Positions 24,236 to 32,716 of a stretch of 64,000 nt of DNA are shown here, piece by piece. Below the pieces are notes generated by a model. That model searched no databases. It worked only from the letters and a program-made list of their open reading frames with translations, and was not told the origin of the DNA. Numbering within the stretch: position 1 is the stretch's first letter; each line of letters opens with the position of its first letter. This DNA comes from Bog-159 sp049520215 (lineage in GTDB: Bacteria > Acidobacteriota > Terriglobia > Bryobacterales > Bryobacteraceae). The position numbers and the translations under genes are program-made. Where the stretch lies: contig JBEKPZ010000007.1 of the NCBI GenBank assembly GCA_049520215.1, positions 1 to 64,000 on the forward strand. The letters run 5' to 3'.

Positions 24236-24529
24236 ATGGAAGCGATGCGGCAAGTTTGGGCGGTGAGCGCGGTGCTGGCGCTGCTGGCGGCCTCGCTCTG
24301 GTGGCTGCGGCGCAAAGGACTGGCCCGCTTTCGCCCGCGCGGCCGCAAGCAGACGATTCTGGCCGTGGAGCGGCTGACGCTGGGACCCCAACACGCGCTG
24401 CACCTGGTGCGGCTGGCGGGCCGCGGGCTCCTGGTGGGGACTTCTCCGGCGGGATGCGCGGTGCTGGAGAGTTTCGAGTGGTCGAGTCTGGAATCCCGGC
24501 CTTCGGCCGGAACCCCGGAGGCGCGCTGA
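24236..24529 (+). CDS. fliO: Flagellar export gate assembly protein FliO
   Basis: A 97-residue single-pass membrane protein: helix at about residues 6-24 (VWAVSAVLALLAASLWWL), basic stop, then the short cytoplasmic domain with ILAVERLTLGPQHALHLVRLAGRGLLVG, the FliO signature (l-rl-l-p--slhlvrv-g--lllG). FliO helps assemble FliP. It overlaps fliP by one base (TGATG). Confidence 0.88.
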   Translation: MEAMRQVWAVSAVLALLAASLWWLRRKGLARFRPRGRKQTILAVERLTLGPQHALHLVRLAGRGLLVGTSPAGCAVLESFEWSSLESRPSAGTPEAR

Positions 24530-25266
24530 TGTCCCGCCGGCTGGCGCACGCAGGCTGTCTGGCGCTGCTGTTGCCCGCCGCCGCCTGGGCGGCTCGCGGG
24601 GCTGCCCCGGCGTCCGGGCTGGACATCGGCAAAACCGGTTCGATGAGCGCGCCGATGCAGATTGTCCTGCTGCTGACGGCGCTGACGCTGCTGCCCGCGG
24701 CGCTGGTCTCGGTAACCCCTTTCTTGCGCATCTCGATCGTGCTGCATTTCCTGCGGCAGGCGTTGGCCACGCAGACGGCGCCCTCCAACCAGGTGCTGGT
24801 GGGACTGGCGCTGTTCCTGAGCCTGCTCACCATCGAACCCATGGCCAGCCAGATCTACGAACAGGCCTGGATTCCCCTGGACCTCGGCCAGATGACCGTC
24901 CCGCAAGCGGCCCAGGAGGCCGCCCGGCCGCTGCGCCAGTTCTGGCTGCGCTTCGCCCGCGAGAAAGACATCGCTTTGCTGCTGGAGGTATCCCACTCGC
25001 CGGCGCCGCGCACTCCGGCCGACGTGGATCTGAAAGTCCTGATTCCCGCCTATATTTTGTCGGAGTTGAAGGCGTCCTTTCAAATTGGCGCGGTGCTCTA
25101 CCTACCCTTCCTGGTCATCGACCTGGTGGTGGCCTCGGTGACCCTCTCGGTGGGCATGGTGCAGTTGCCGCCCGTCATGATTTCGGCGCCCTTCAAGATT
25201 CTGCTGTTCGTGCTGGTGGACGGCTGGAACCTGGTGGTCGGATCGCTGATGAAGAGCTTTAGCTGA
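24529..25266 (+). CDS. fliP: Flagellar export gate protein FliP
   Basis: Core of the FliPQR export channel. The 245-residue product has a signal peptide, then PMQIVLLLTALTLLPAALVSVTPFLRISIVLHFLRQALATQTAPSNQ in overlapping blocks, LVGLALFLSLLTIEP, and the C-terminal TLSVGMVQLPPVMISAPFKILLFVLVDGW, all highly conserved. The ATG at 24529 fits the signal peptide and the fliO junction. Confidence 0.97.
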   Translation: MSRRLAHAGCLALLLPAAAWAARGAAPASGLDIGKTGSMSAPMQIVLLLTALTLLPAALVSVTPFLRISIVLHFLRQALATQTAPSNQVLVGLALFLSLLTIEPMASQIYEQAWIPLDLGQMTVPQAAQEAARPLRQFWLRFAREKDIALLLEVSHSPAPRTPADVDLKVLIPAYILSELKASFQIGAVLYLPFLVIDLVVASVTLSVGMVQLPPVMISAPFKILLFVLVDGWNLVVGSLMKSFS

Positions 25267-25275
25267 GGAACGCTT

Positions 25276-25545
25276 ATGACTAGCGACGCCGTCGTCGAAA
25301 TCCTGCGCCACGCGCTGCTGGCGGCCTTCTGGCTGGTGGCGCCGCTGCTGGCCATCGCCTTCGTCACCGGCGTGGTGGTCAGCCTGGCGCAGATCGTGAC
25401 CTCCATTCAGGACACCGCCTTCAGCACTATTCCCCGCCTGGTGGTGTTTGTGCTGGCCATCCTGATGCTGATGCCCTGGATGATCCAGCGGATCGCGGTT
25501 TACACCACGGCTTTGTTCGGGGATCTGGGGCGGTATGCCCGCTGA
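25276..25545 (+). CDS. fliQ: Flagellar export gate protein FliQ
   Basis: 89 residues with two membrane helices (about 14-40 and 50-75). EILRHALLAAFWLVAPLLAI, VSLAQIVTSIQDTAFSTIPR and the second helix VVFVLAILMLMPWMIQRI match FliQ, including the conserved QEtTLsfiPK-like loop in the form QDTAFSTIPR. It overlaps fliR by 11 bases. Confidence 0.96.
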   Translation: MTSDAVVEILRHALLAAFWLVAPLLAIAFVTGVVVSLAQIVTSIQDTAFSTIPRLVVFVLAILMLMPWMIQRIAVYTTALFGDLGRYAR

Positions 25546-26305
25546 GATTGGCCTGGGCCTCCCCACGCTGTACGGGTTTCTGCTGGTGCTGGCAAGAGTC
25601 TCCGGCGTCTTTGCCCTGGTGCCCCTGCCCGGCTTTCAAAGCGGCCCGCGGCTGGCCCGCATTGTCCTGTCGGTGACGATTACCATGGCGCTTTATCCCC
25701 TTTGGCCCCGGATGGACGCGCCGCGGGCGGATGCCGCGCGCCTGCTGCTGTGGGTGCTGCCGGAGATCGGGGTGGGAGTCACCGTTGGCTTGGGCGTAGC
25801 GCTGATCCTGGAAGTCTTCCTGATGACGGCCCAAATCCTCAGCCTGAACGCGGGGTTCAGTTTTGCCCAGACCATCGATCCGACCACGCAGGCCGAGTCG
25901 GGCGTGCTGCTGGTGTTCGCGCAGTTGGCCGGCGGCATGGTTTTTCTGGCGCTGGGCCTGGACCGGGAGGTGATCCGGACCCTGGCTTACAGCCTGGAGA
26001 CGCATCCGGCCGGCGCCTGGATTACACCGCCCGCGGCCGCGGCGCTGCTGCGCCTGGGCGGAGACATGCTGGCGCTGGCGGTGCGGCTGGCGCTGCCCTG
26101 TATCGCGCTGCTGGTGCTGGCGGATATCGCCCTGGGGCTGCTGGGGCGGCTCAACGCCCAACTGCAATTGCTGACCTTGTCTTTCCCCATCAAGATGACC
26201 GCGTCGCTGGTGCTGTTGGGGTGGGTTGCCGCGCTGCTCCCCAAGCTCCTGGCGGCCTACGGCGGCGCGGTTTTCGGAACGCTGCGCCAGGCGCTCGGCT
26301 TTTGA
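25535..26305 (+). CDS. fliR: Flagellar export gate protein FliR
   Basis: 256-residue polytopic membrane protein completing the FliPQR pore. Visible family features include FLLVLARVSGVFALVPLPG near the N-terminus, the LNAGFSFAQTIDPTTQAESGVL block after mid-protein and the C-terminal LLVLADIALGLLGRLNAQLQLLTLSFPIKM. No anomaly. Confidence 0.96.
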   Translation: MPAEIGLGLPTLYGFLLVLARVSGVFALVPLPGFQSGPRLARIVLSVTITMALYPLWPRMDAPRADAARLLLWVLPEIGVGVTVGLGVALILEVFLMTAQILSLNAGFSFAQTIDPTTQAESGVLLVFAQLAGGMVFLALGLDREVIRTLAYSLETHPAGAWITPPAAAALLRLGGDMLALAVRLALPCIALLVLADIALGLLGRLNAQLQLLTLSFPIKMTASLVLLGWVAALLPKLLAAYGGAVFGTLRQALGF

Positions 26306-26317
26306 TGCGGAAACTTT

Positions 26318-27382
26318 GTGGCTGAAAACAACGGGCAGAGAACGGAACAGCCCACCGCCAAGCGCCTGGACAAAGCGCGCAAGGAAGGACAGTTCCCCAC
26401 CGCGCGCCAGTTCGTCTCGGCCATGCAGTTCCTGGCCTTCGTGGCGGTGCTGGAGGCCTGGGGCGGCCAATGGCTTGCCGAACTGCGTCGGCTCATGCGC
26501 CACACGCTGGCGGCGGCTTTCACCGCCGACGCGGGAGCCAAGGCAGCCGAGACCAGCCACTACCTGCTGCTGGACGTTGTGCGGCTGCTGGCGCCCGCCG
26601 CGGGCGTGCTGCTGGCAGTCACCCTGGGCGTGCAACTGGCCGCCACGCAATTCGGCGTGAGCGGGAAAAAGCTGGCGCCCGATCCGCAGCGGCTGAATCC
26701 GCTGGCGCGGCTGCGCGAACTGCCCAAGCAGAACCTGCCCGCGCTGCTGCGGGCGGCGGTCATGCTGCCGCTGTTCGGGATGGCGGTGTACGGCATCGTC
26801 CGGGACAATCTGGCGGCCTACATGGCGCTCCCCTTTCAGGGCGTCGAATCGGCCTTCAGCCAGGTCTGCGGTTCGTTCGCCGCGCTGCTATGGAAGGCCG
26901 GCGGCGTCTTCCTGCTTTTCGGTGCGGTGGACCTGTTCCGGCAGCGCCGCCGCTACCGCAAGGACCTGCGCATGAGCAAACAGGAGATTCGCGACGAGGT
27001 CAAGGAGACGGAAGGCAATCCGCAAATGAAGGCGCGCATCCGGCGCCTGGCGCGGGAGCGTCTGCGGCACAAAATGATGAAAGAAGTTCCCACCGCTACC
27101 GCCGTGATCGTCAACCCGACGCATTACGCGGTGGCGCTGCGCTATGCCCTGGATTCCATGGCCACGCCGGTGGTGGTGGCCAAGGGGAAGAATTACCTGG
27201 CGCAGCGCATCCGCCAGCGGGCCCTGGAATACCAGGTGCCCATCGTCGAGAACCCCCCGCTGGCGCAGGCGCTGTACCGCTCGGTGGACATCGGGCAGGA
27301 GATCCCGGCGCACCTGTATCGCGCCGTGGCGGAGATCCTGGCCTATGTTTATAAACTCATGAACGGCCGATTACCTGGGTAG
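26318..27382 (+). CDS. flhB: Flagellar export switch protein FlhB
   Basis: FlhB switches export from hook to filament substrates after self-cleavage. The 354-residue product starts with GTG at 26318 (AENNGQRTEQPTAKRLDKAR, the conserved start), has four membrane helices, the cytoplasmic helix SKQEIRDEVKETEGNPQMKA, and the autocleavage motif NPTH at residues 266-269 in AVIVNPTHYAVALRY. It is the direct partner of fliK at the head of this run. Confidence 0.97.
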   Translation: MAENNGQRTEQPTAKRLDKARKEGQFPTARQFVSAMQFLAFVAVLEAWGGQWLAELRRLMRHTLAAAFTADAGAKAAETSHYLLLDVVRLLAPAAGVLLAVTLGVQLAATQFGVSGKKLAPDPQRLNPLARLRELPKQNLPALLRAAVMLPLFGMAVYGIVRDNLAAYMALPFQGVESAFSQVCGSFAALLWKAGGVFLLFGAVDLFRQRRRYRKDLRMSKQEIRDEVKETEGNPQMKARIRRLARERLRHKMMKEVPTATAVIVNPTHYAVALRYALDSMATPVVVAKGKNYLAQRIRQRALEYQVPIVENPPLAQALYRSVDIGQEIPAHLYRAVAEILAYVYKLMNGRLPG

Positions 27383-27406
27383 GGGAAGAATCGAGAGATA
27401 TCCGGA

Positions 27407-29479
27407 ATGGCGGAAGCGGCGGCGATGGCCAAGACGGGATGGAAGCCGCTGGAGTTCTTCTCCGGCGGGGGCGCGGCGGAGCTGGGCGTGCCGGTGGCCG
27501 TGCTGGCCATCGTGATGGCCCTCATCACGCCTCTGCCGCCCTTCCTGCTGGACCTGCTGCTGGTGGTGGACATCATGATGTCGGTCATCGTGATGATGAC
27601 CGCCATGTACATCCAGCGCCCGTCGGACTTCAACGTTTTTCCCACCACGCTGCTGTTGCTGACGCTGTACAGGCTAGCCTTGAACGTATCCTCGGCGCGC
27701 CTGATCCTGCTCAACGGCAACACCGGAACCGCCGCCGCCGGGCACGTCATCGAAGCCTTCGGCAGCTATGTGGTGGGAGGCAACTACATCATCGGCACGG
27801 TGATCTTCCTGTTGTTGATCGCCATCCAGTACGTGGTCATCAATCACGGCGCGGTGCGCATCTCCGAAGTCACGGCGCGCTTCACCCTGGACGCGCTGCC
27901 CGGCAAGCAGATGTCCATCGATTCGGATCTGAGTTCGGGGCTGATCGACGAATCCGAGGCCCGCCGGCGGCGCAAGCAACTGGCTGCCGAGGCGGAGTTC
28001 TACGGCGCCATGGACGGCGCCTCCCGCTTCACCCAGCGCGATGCGGTGGCCAGCATCCTGATCACCGGCATCAACATTATCGCGGGTTTTCTGATCGGCG
28101 TGCTGCAGCACGGCATGGAACTGCGGCACGCGCTGGAGACCTACACGGTGCTGACCATCGGAGACGGCCTGGTGACGGTGGTTCCGGCCCTGATGATCTC
28201 GGTTTCAGGCGCGCTGGTCATCACCCGTTCCGGTTCCGAAGCCCGGCTCGGCGCGGATTTCCGCAAGCAAATCTTCGGCAGCCCGCAACCGCTGCTGCTG
28301 GCAAGCGGCGTCTTGATCGTGCTGGCATGCCTCCCGGGCATGCCCGGCATCCCGTTTCTGTTGCTGGGCCTGGGGCTGGGCGCGGGGGGCTGGCGCATGC
28401 GGGCGCGGCCGGCGGCCAAGGGGCAGGCGCCCAGCGCCGCCAAACCCGCCCGCGAGAATCTGGAAGGCCTGCTCAAGGTGGAGCCGCTGGCGATCGAAGT
28501 GGGGCTGGGGCTGGTCAAGATGGTGGAAGGCGCCCAGAACTCGCCGCTGCTGAAGCGCATCTCGGGCATCCGGCGGCAACTGGCCGCGGATCTGGGCTAC
28601 CTTTTGCCGCCGGTGCGGGTCTCCGACAATCTGGCGTTGCGCGCGCGGGAATACACCATCTCGCTCAAGGGCGCGGAGATCGCCCGCTACGAATTGCCGC
28701 AGGGGTGCCAGTTGGCCATCCCCTCCGGACGGAACCCCGCGGCGCTCGAAGGCACGCCCACCCGCGAGCCGGCTTTTGGATTGGCGGCCTGGTGGATTCC
28801 CGACCAGCGCGCCGAGCAGGCCCGCGCGGCCGGGTACACCCTGGTGGATGCGGTCAGCGTGCTGGGCACTCACATCGCGGAGCTGGCCCGGCGGTACGCG
28901 CACGAGCTGTTCTCGCGCCAGGACGCCAAGAAAGTGCTGGATCTGGTGGCGGTCGAACAGCCCAAGGTAGTCGAGGATCTGGTGCCCAAACAGCTCCCGC
29001 TTTCGGCGGTCCAGCGCGTGTTGCAGAATCTGCTGCGCGAGCGGGTTTCCATCCGCGACACCGGCTCGATTCTGGAGGCGCTGGGCGAGGCGGCGCTCTC
29101 CACGCGCAACCTGGTGCTGCTCACCGAGTACGCCCGGCAGGCCATCCGGCGCACGGTGGCCAAGCGCTATCTGGACGCCTCCGGCAACCTGCCGGCCTAT
29201 TTTCTGGACGCCTCGATCGAGCAGGCGGTGGAGTCCGCGGTGCAGCATACCGAGCAGAACAGCCACTTGAGCATGGCGCCGCAGACCATCCGCGAGATTC
29301 TGGACCGCATCCAGCGCAAGGTGGGCAGTCCGGAGGGGCCGGTGGCGGCGGTGACCACAGCCGGCGCCCGGTATTTCCTGCAGCAAATGGTGGAGCCGGT
29401 CCTGCCGAACCTGTTCTTCCTCTCGCACAACGAGATTCCGGCCGGAGTGAAGGTGGTGTCCCTGGGAGTCGTTCAATAA
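27407..29479 (+). CDS. flhA: Flagellar export gate protein FlhA
   Basis: 690-residue nonameric export gate. The N-terminal half has about eight membrane helices with LLLLTLYRLALNVSSARLIL and the FHIPEP-type loop region RFTLDALPGKQMSIDSDLSSG and SRFTQRDAVASILIT; the C-terminal cytoplasmic half (from about residue 330) binds chaperones and includes ELARRYAHELFSRQDAKKVLD. The ATG lies 24 bases after flhB. Confidence 0.97.
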   Translation: MAEAAAMAKTGWKPLEFFSGGGAAELGVPVAVLAIVMALITPLPPFLLDLLLVVDIMMSVIVMMTAMYIQRPSDFNVFPTTLLLLTLYRLALNVSSARLILLNGNTGTAAAGHVIEAFGSYVVGGNYIIGTVIFLLLIAIQYVVINHGAVRISEVTARFTLDALPGKQMSIDSDLSSGLIDESEARRRRKQLAAEAEFYGAMDGASRFTQRDAVASILITGINIIAGFLIGVLQHGMELRHALETYTVLTIGDGLVTVVPALMISVSGALVITRSGSEARLGADFRKQIFGSPQPLLLASGVLIVLACLPGMPGIPFLLLGLGLGAGGWRMRARPAAKGQAPSAAKPARENLEGLLKVEPLAIEVGLGLVKMVEGAQNSPLLKRISGIRRQLAADLGYLLPPVRVSDNLALRAREYTISLKGAEIARYELPQGCQLAIPSGRNPAALEGTPTREPAFGLAAWWIPDQRAEQARAAGYTLVDAVSVLGTHIAELARRYAHELFSRQDAKKVLDLVAVEQPKVVEDLVPKQLPLSAVQRVLQNLLRERVSIRDTGSILEALGEAALSTRNLVLLTEYARQAIRRTVAKRYLDASGNLPAYFLDASIEQAVESAVQHTEQNSHLSMAPQTIREILDRIQRKVGSPEGPVAAVTTAGARYFLQQMVEPVLPNLFFLSHNEIPAGVKVVSLGVVQ

Positions 29480-29489
29480 GGGAGAAACA

Positions 29490-30593
29490 ATGCGAATCAA
29501 GTCTTTTTATGCAGCCTCGGTGGAAGGCGCGGTGGCCCTGGCCCGCCGGGAAATGGGGGCTGAAGCCATGCTGGTGGAGTCCCGCAAGGCGCCGCTCGAG
29601 GCGCGCCACCTGGGCGAGTACGAGGTGGTGTGCGCACTGGTGCCGGAAGCCGAGCCCGGCCCGCCGCAGCCGCCGGAGGATGCCGGCGCGCACGATGCCC
29701 GGCTGGCCGGCGAGCTGGCCGAGATGCGCCGCCAACTGGACCTGATGGGCAAGACCATTACGCGCTCGGCCTGGAGCGGCGCGGGCTGGGGATCCGCCAG
29801 CCCCGAGATGTCGGAGTGGCACGCCCGCCTGATGGCGACGGACATGGACGGGGAACTGGTCCATGAAATCCTGAGCGCCGCCGAGCGCCGCGCGGGGCCG
29901 GGGTTGAGCGGGCTGGAAGACGCCGTAGCGGCGGAGCTCGAAAGGCGCATCCTGGTGGATGGCGCATGGGAGGCGCCCAATGGACCGCGCGCCCTGGCTT
30001 TGGCCGGCCCACCGGGCGCCGGCAAGACCACCATGCTCGCCAAGCTGGCGGTGATCCGCGGTCTGGCCCAGCGCCGGCCAATCGCGCTGGTGTCCATGGA
30101 CGATTTCCGGGTGGCGGGAGCCGACCAGTTGCGCTCCTATGCCGCCATTCTGGGCATCGGTTTCCAAGCGCTGGACAATCTCGGCGCGCTGGCGCAAGCT
30201 CTGGCGGAGCACCAGGAGAAACGGCTGGTTCTGATCGACACTCCCGGTTACGGCCCTCACGACATGGACCGCGCTGCGGATCTGGCCCGCTTCCTGTCCG
30301 GCCGGCCGGACACGGCCACCTGGCTGGTGTTAACGGCATCCATGAAATCCGCCGATCTAACGCATGTGGCGGAACGCTTCGAGATCTTCCGTCCGTCCAG
30401 CCTGCTGTTCACCAGGCTGGACGAGACCGCCTGCTTTGGCACGGCGTTCTCGTTGTCCGTGCGGCAGGCGAAACCCATCTCGTTCCTGGGAACCGGACAG
30501 GAGATCCCGGACGACGCCGCGCCGGCCACCAAAGAGCGTATCCTGAGTCTGCTGGGGCCGCAGACGCTCGCCGCCAGGCGCTTGGCCGCATGA
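29490..30593 (+). CDS. flhF: Flagellar placement GTPase FlhF
   Basis: SRP-type GTPase that sets flagellar position or number. The 367-residue product starts MRIKSFYAASVEGAVALARR (FlhF B-domain start) and has an N domain and a G domain with LAGPPGAGKTTMLAKLA, SMDDFRVAGADQLRSYAAIL and LIDTPGYGPHD, the latter being the DTPG G3 loop. In many bacteria flhG follows; here fliA does, 20 bases downstream, so the usual MinD-like antagonist is missing from this locus. Confidence 0.94.
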   Translation: MRIKSFYAASVEGAVALARREMGAEAMLVESRKAPLEARHLGEYEVVCALVPEAEPGPPQPPEDAGAHDARLAGELAEMRRQLDLMGKTITRSAWSGAGWGSASPEMSEWHARLMATDMDGELVHEILSAAERRAGPGLSGLEDAVAAELERRILVDGAWEAPNGPRALALAGPPGAGKTTMLAKLAVIRGLAQRRPIALVSMDDFRVAGADQLRSYAAILGIGFQALDNLGALAQALAEHQEKRLVLIDTPGYGPHDMDRAADLARFLSGRPDTATWLVLTASMKSADLTHVAERFEIFRPSSLLFTRLDETACFGTAFSLSVRQAKPISFLGTGQEIPDDAAPATKERILSLLGPQTLAARRLAA

Positions 30594-30613
30594 AAGGAAC
30601 CCCATGAGGCGCC

Positions 30614-31378
30614 ATGACTAATCCGTATTGCCGCCCGGAAGCCGCAGAGGCGGACGCCGAGGAACGCGAGCGCCTCATCCTGGAGCATTTGCCGCAAGTC
30701 CGGCTGATTGCCCGCCGCATCCGCGACCGCCTGCCCGATAACGTGAGCCTCGACGACCTGGTGTCGGCCGGCATCGTCGGATTGATCGCAGCCGTGGACC
30801 AGTACGATCCGGCGCATAACGTCAAGCTGAAGACCTACGCCGAGCACAAAATCCGGGGCGCCATCCTGGACAGCCTGCGCGGTCTGGACTGGGCGCCGCG
30901 GCAGAGGCGCAAGAAAGCCAAGCAAATCGAGTTTGCGATCTGCCGCGCCGAGCAGCGGCTGCACCGGATTCCGGACGAAGACGAGATTGCCGCCGAGATG
31001 GGCGTGGACCTGAAAGAATACCACCGCTGGCTGGTGGAAGTGCAAGGCCTCAACATCGGCAGCCTGGAATATACCTCGGAGGATGGCGAAGGAAAGGGCC
31101 TGCTCGAATACCTTAGCGACGACCAGGACCAACTGCCTTCGCGCGCCCTGGAGCGGTCGGAGCTCGAACAACTGCTGTCCGCGGCCATTCGAAGAATACC
31201 TCCCATGGAGCGGACGGTGCTCGGACTCTACTATCTGGAAGAGCTCACCTTGCGGGAAATTGCCCAGGTGGTGGACTTGCACGAGTCGCGCATCTCCCAT
31301 CTGAAGTCGCAGGCCATCCTGCGGCTGCGGGCGGATATCGAGAAGGTATGGCCTAACCAGGCCGGAGGTGTGGTGTGA
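30614..31378 (+). CDS. fliA: Flagellar sigma factor FliA (sigma-28)
   Basis: Sigma factor for late flagellar genes. The 254-residue product shows region 2 (NVSLDDLVSAGIVGLIAAVD, YAEHKIRGAILDSLRGLDW, then the basic PRQRRKKAK), region 3 and region 4 with the helix-turn-helix ELTLREIAQVVDLHESRISHL. It fits the five sigma-28 promoter sequences found in the cluster. No flgM anti-sigma gene is in the window. The GTGA overlap couples it to the following gene. Confidence 0.95.
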   Translation: MTNPYCRPEAAEADAEERERLILEHLPQVRLIARRIRDRLPDNVSLDDLVSAGIVGLIAAVDQYDPAHNVKLKTYAEHKIRGAILDSLRGLDWAPRQRRKKAKQIEFAICRAEQRLHRIPDEDEIAAEMGVDLKEYHRWLVEVQGLNIGSLEYTSEDGEGKGLLEYLSDDQDQLPSRALERSELEQLLSAAIRRIPPMERTVLGLYYLEELTLREIAQVVDLHESRISHLKSQAILRLRADIEKVWPNQAGGVV

Positions 31379-32229
31379 CCCAGGATCGGGCGAGTCCGGG
31401 GCGCTGGTTTGCCGAGGAGTGGACGGCGATGTTGGGCACCGTGCTGGAGTCTCTGGCGGGAGAGCGTCCCAAGCTGTCCTGCACCGCGCCCGCCGCGGGC
31501 GCCACGCTGGCCGCCTGCGGCGAGGAAATCGGCGTCGAGCACGGCGCCATCCTGTGGTGGCAATACCGCTTTCCATTGCCTGGCGCCCCCTCCACCTGGA
31601 TTGGCGCGCCGCGGGATGCGTGGACTCAGCTTGCCGGGCGCATCTTGGGCGCGGCCGGTGTGGAGGACGATTCCCAGGCGCGGGAAACCTATCTCGAAAT
31701 CCTGCAGCAGTCCTTGGGAGAGTTGTCCCGCAGCGCGGGCCGCCGCTGGAACCGTCAGCTCGACTGCTCCGGAAGTGAAGGGACGGGCGCGCCGGAAACG
31801 CCCGAATTCTACCTGGTGGAGGCGGCCTACCCGGACGCGGCGATCCCGTCCCTGATGGTAGCCATCACCGGCGCCCCGCAAGATCCGCCCGCGGAGGCGG
31901 ATTCCGCCGGAACCCCCAAGGAGGCCAGTCCGGACGCCGCAGATCCCGAGAATCAACCTCCAGTGAGGTCCAAGACGTTCAACCTGCTCATGGGGGTGGA
32001 GCTGCCCGTAAGCGTTTCGTTTGGCCACGTGCAACTTCCCTTGAAGGACGTCCTCAAGCTTACGGCCGGATCCATCATCGAGCTGAACCGCACGGTGGAT
32101 GAACTGGTAGAGGTGATTGTCAACAACTGCGTGGTGGCTCGTGGAGAAGTGGTGGTCGTGGAAGGCAACTATGGAGTGCGGATCCATCAGATCATGACCC
32201 GCCAGGAACGCCTGGAGACCCTGCCATGA
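31375..32229 (+). CDS. FliN/FliY-type switch protein with a long N-terminal domain
   Basis: A 284-residue protein whose last 75 residues are a SpoA domain (FNLLMGVELPVSVSFGHVQL, LKDVLKLTAGSIIELNRTVD, ARGEVVVVEGNYGVRIHQI), so it should join the C-ring. Residues 1-190 form a separate alpha/beta domain I do not recognise; it recalls the CheC-like part of FliY, but the E-x2-N phosphatase motif is absent (EILQQSLGEL instead). A Pro/Ala linker follows. GTG start at 31375 after GGAGGTG overlaps fliA. It is distinct from the minimal FliN at 23963. Confidence 0.85.
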   Translation: MTQDRASPGRWFAEEWTAMLGTVLESLAGERPKLSCTAPAAGATLAACGEEIGVEHGAILWWQYRFPLPGAPSTWIGAPRDAWTQLAGRILGAAGVEDDSQARETYLEILQQSLGELSRSAGRRWNRQLDCSGSEGTGAPETPEFYLVEAAYPDAAIPSLMVAITGAPQDPPAEADSAGTPKEASPDAADPENQPPVRSKTFNLLMGVELPVSVSFGHVQLPLKDVLKLTAGSIIELNRTVDELVEVIVNNCVVARGEVVVVEGNYGVRIHQIMTRQERLETLP

Positions 32230-32657
32230 GCGCCTTGGCGGGTATCGCCTGGAACCCCGACTGCATGCTGCAGCCGCTGGTCTTCTATGTCCTGCTGGCG
32301 GCGGGTTTCGGATTGTGCTTGTACCTGTTCGCGACCGTTAAGGCCGAAATCCACGGATTGCTTCGCCGCTCGCTGGAGCAGCGGCAACAGTTGCAGATCC
32401 TGGAGAGCGCCCTGAGCGACGCGCGCCTCACGGTGCAGTCGCTCGAAACCGATCTGCGCGAAGTGGAACGGCAGACCGGCATGCTGGTGGCGCCGGCGCC
32501 TGCCCGATCGGGCCTCAATCTCAGCAAGCGCACGCAGGTTCTGCGGATGCACCGCGCCGGCCAGGACAGCGCGGGGATCGCGGCCGTGCTGGCCCTGCCG
32601 CGCAGCGAAGTGGAACTGTTGATTAAGGTCCAGCGCATCGTCGTGGGGCAGATCTGA
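32226..32657 (+). CDS. Membrane-anchored SwrB/DUF6115-like protein
   Basis: 143 residues: one N-terminal membrane helix (about residues 17-37, VFYVLLAAGFGLCLYLFATV), a coiled coil (about 40-85, QRQQLQILESALSDARLTVQ) and a C-terminal helical HTH-like tail with LSKRTQVLRMHRAGQDSAGI and LALPRSEVELLIKVQRIV. This layout matches SwrB of Bacillus, which lies next to sigD (fliA) and promotes C-ring and export-gate activation. Here it also lies just downstream of fliA, overlapping the FliN-type gene. Homology is inferred from architecture and position. Confidence 0.65.
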   Translation: MSALAGIAWNPDCMLQPLVFYVLLAAGFGLCLYLFATVKAEIHGLLRRSLEQRQQLQILESALSDARLTVQSLETDLREVERQTGMLVAPAPARSGLNLSKRTQVLRMHRAGQDSAGIAAVLALPRSEVELLIKVQRIVVGQI

Positions 32658-32716
32658 ACACGGTTTCCGGCGGACCTGGGCTAAGGCGAGGCTAAAGCCT
32701 TTGTCCGCGCCTGCCG

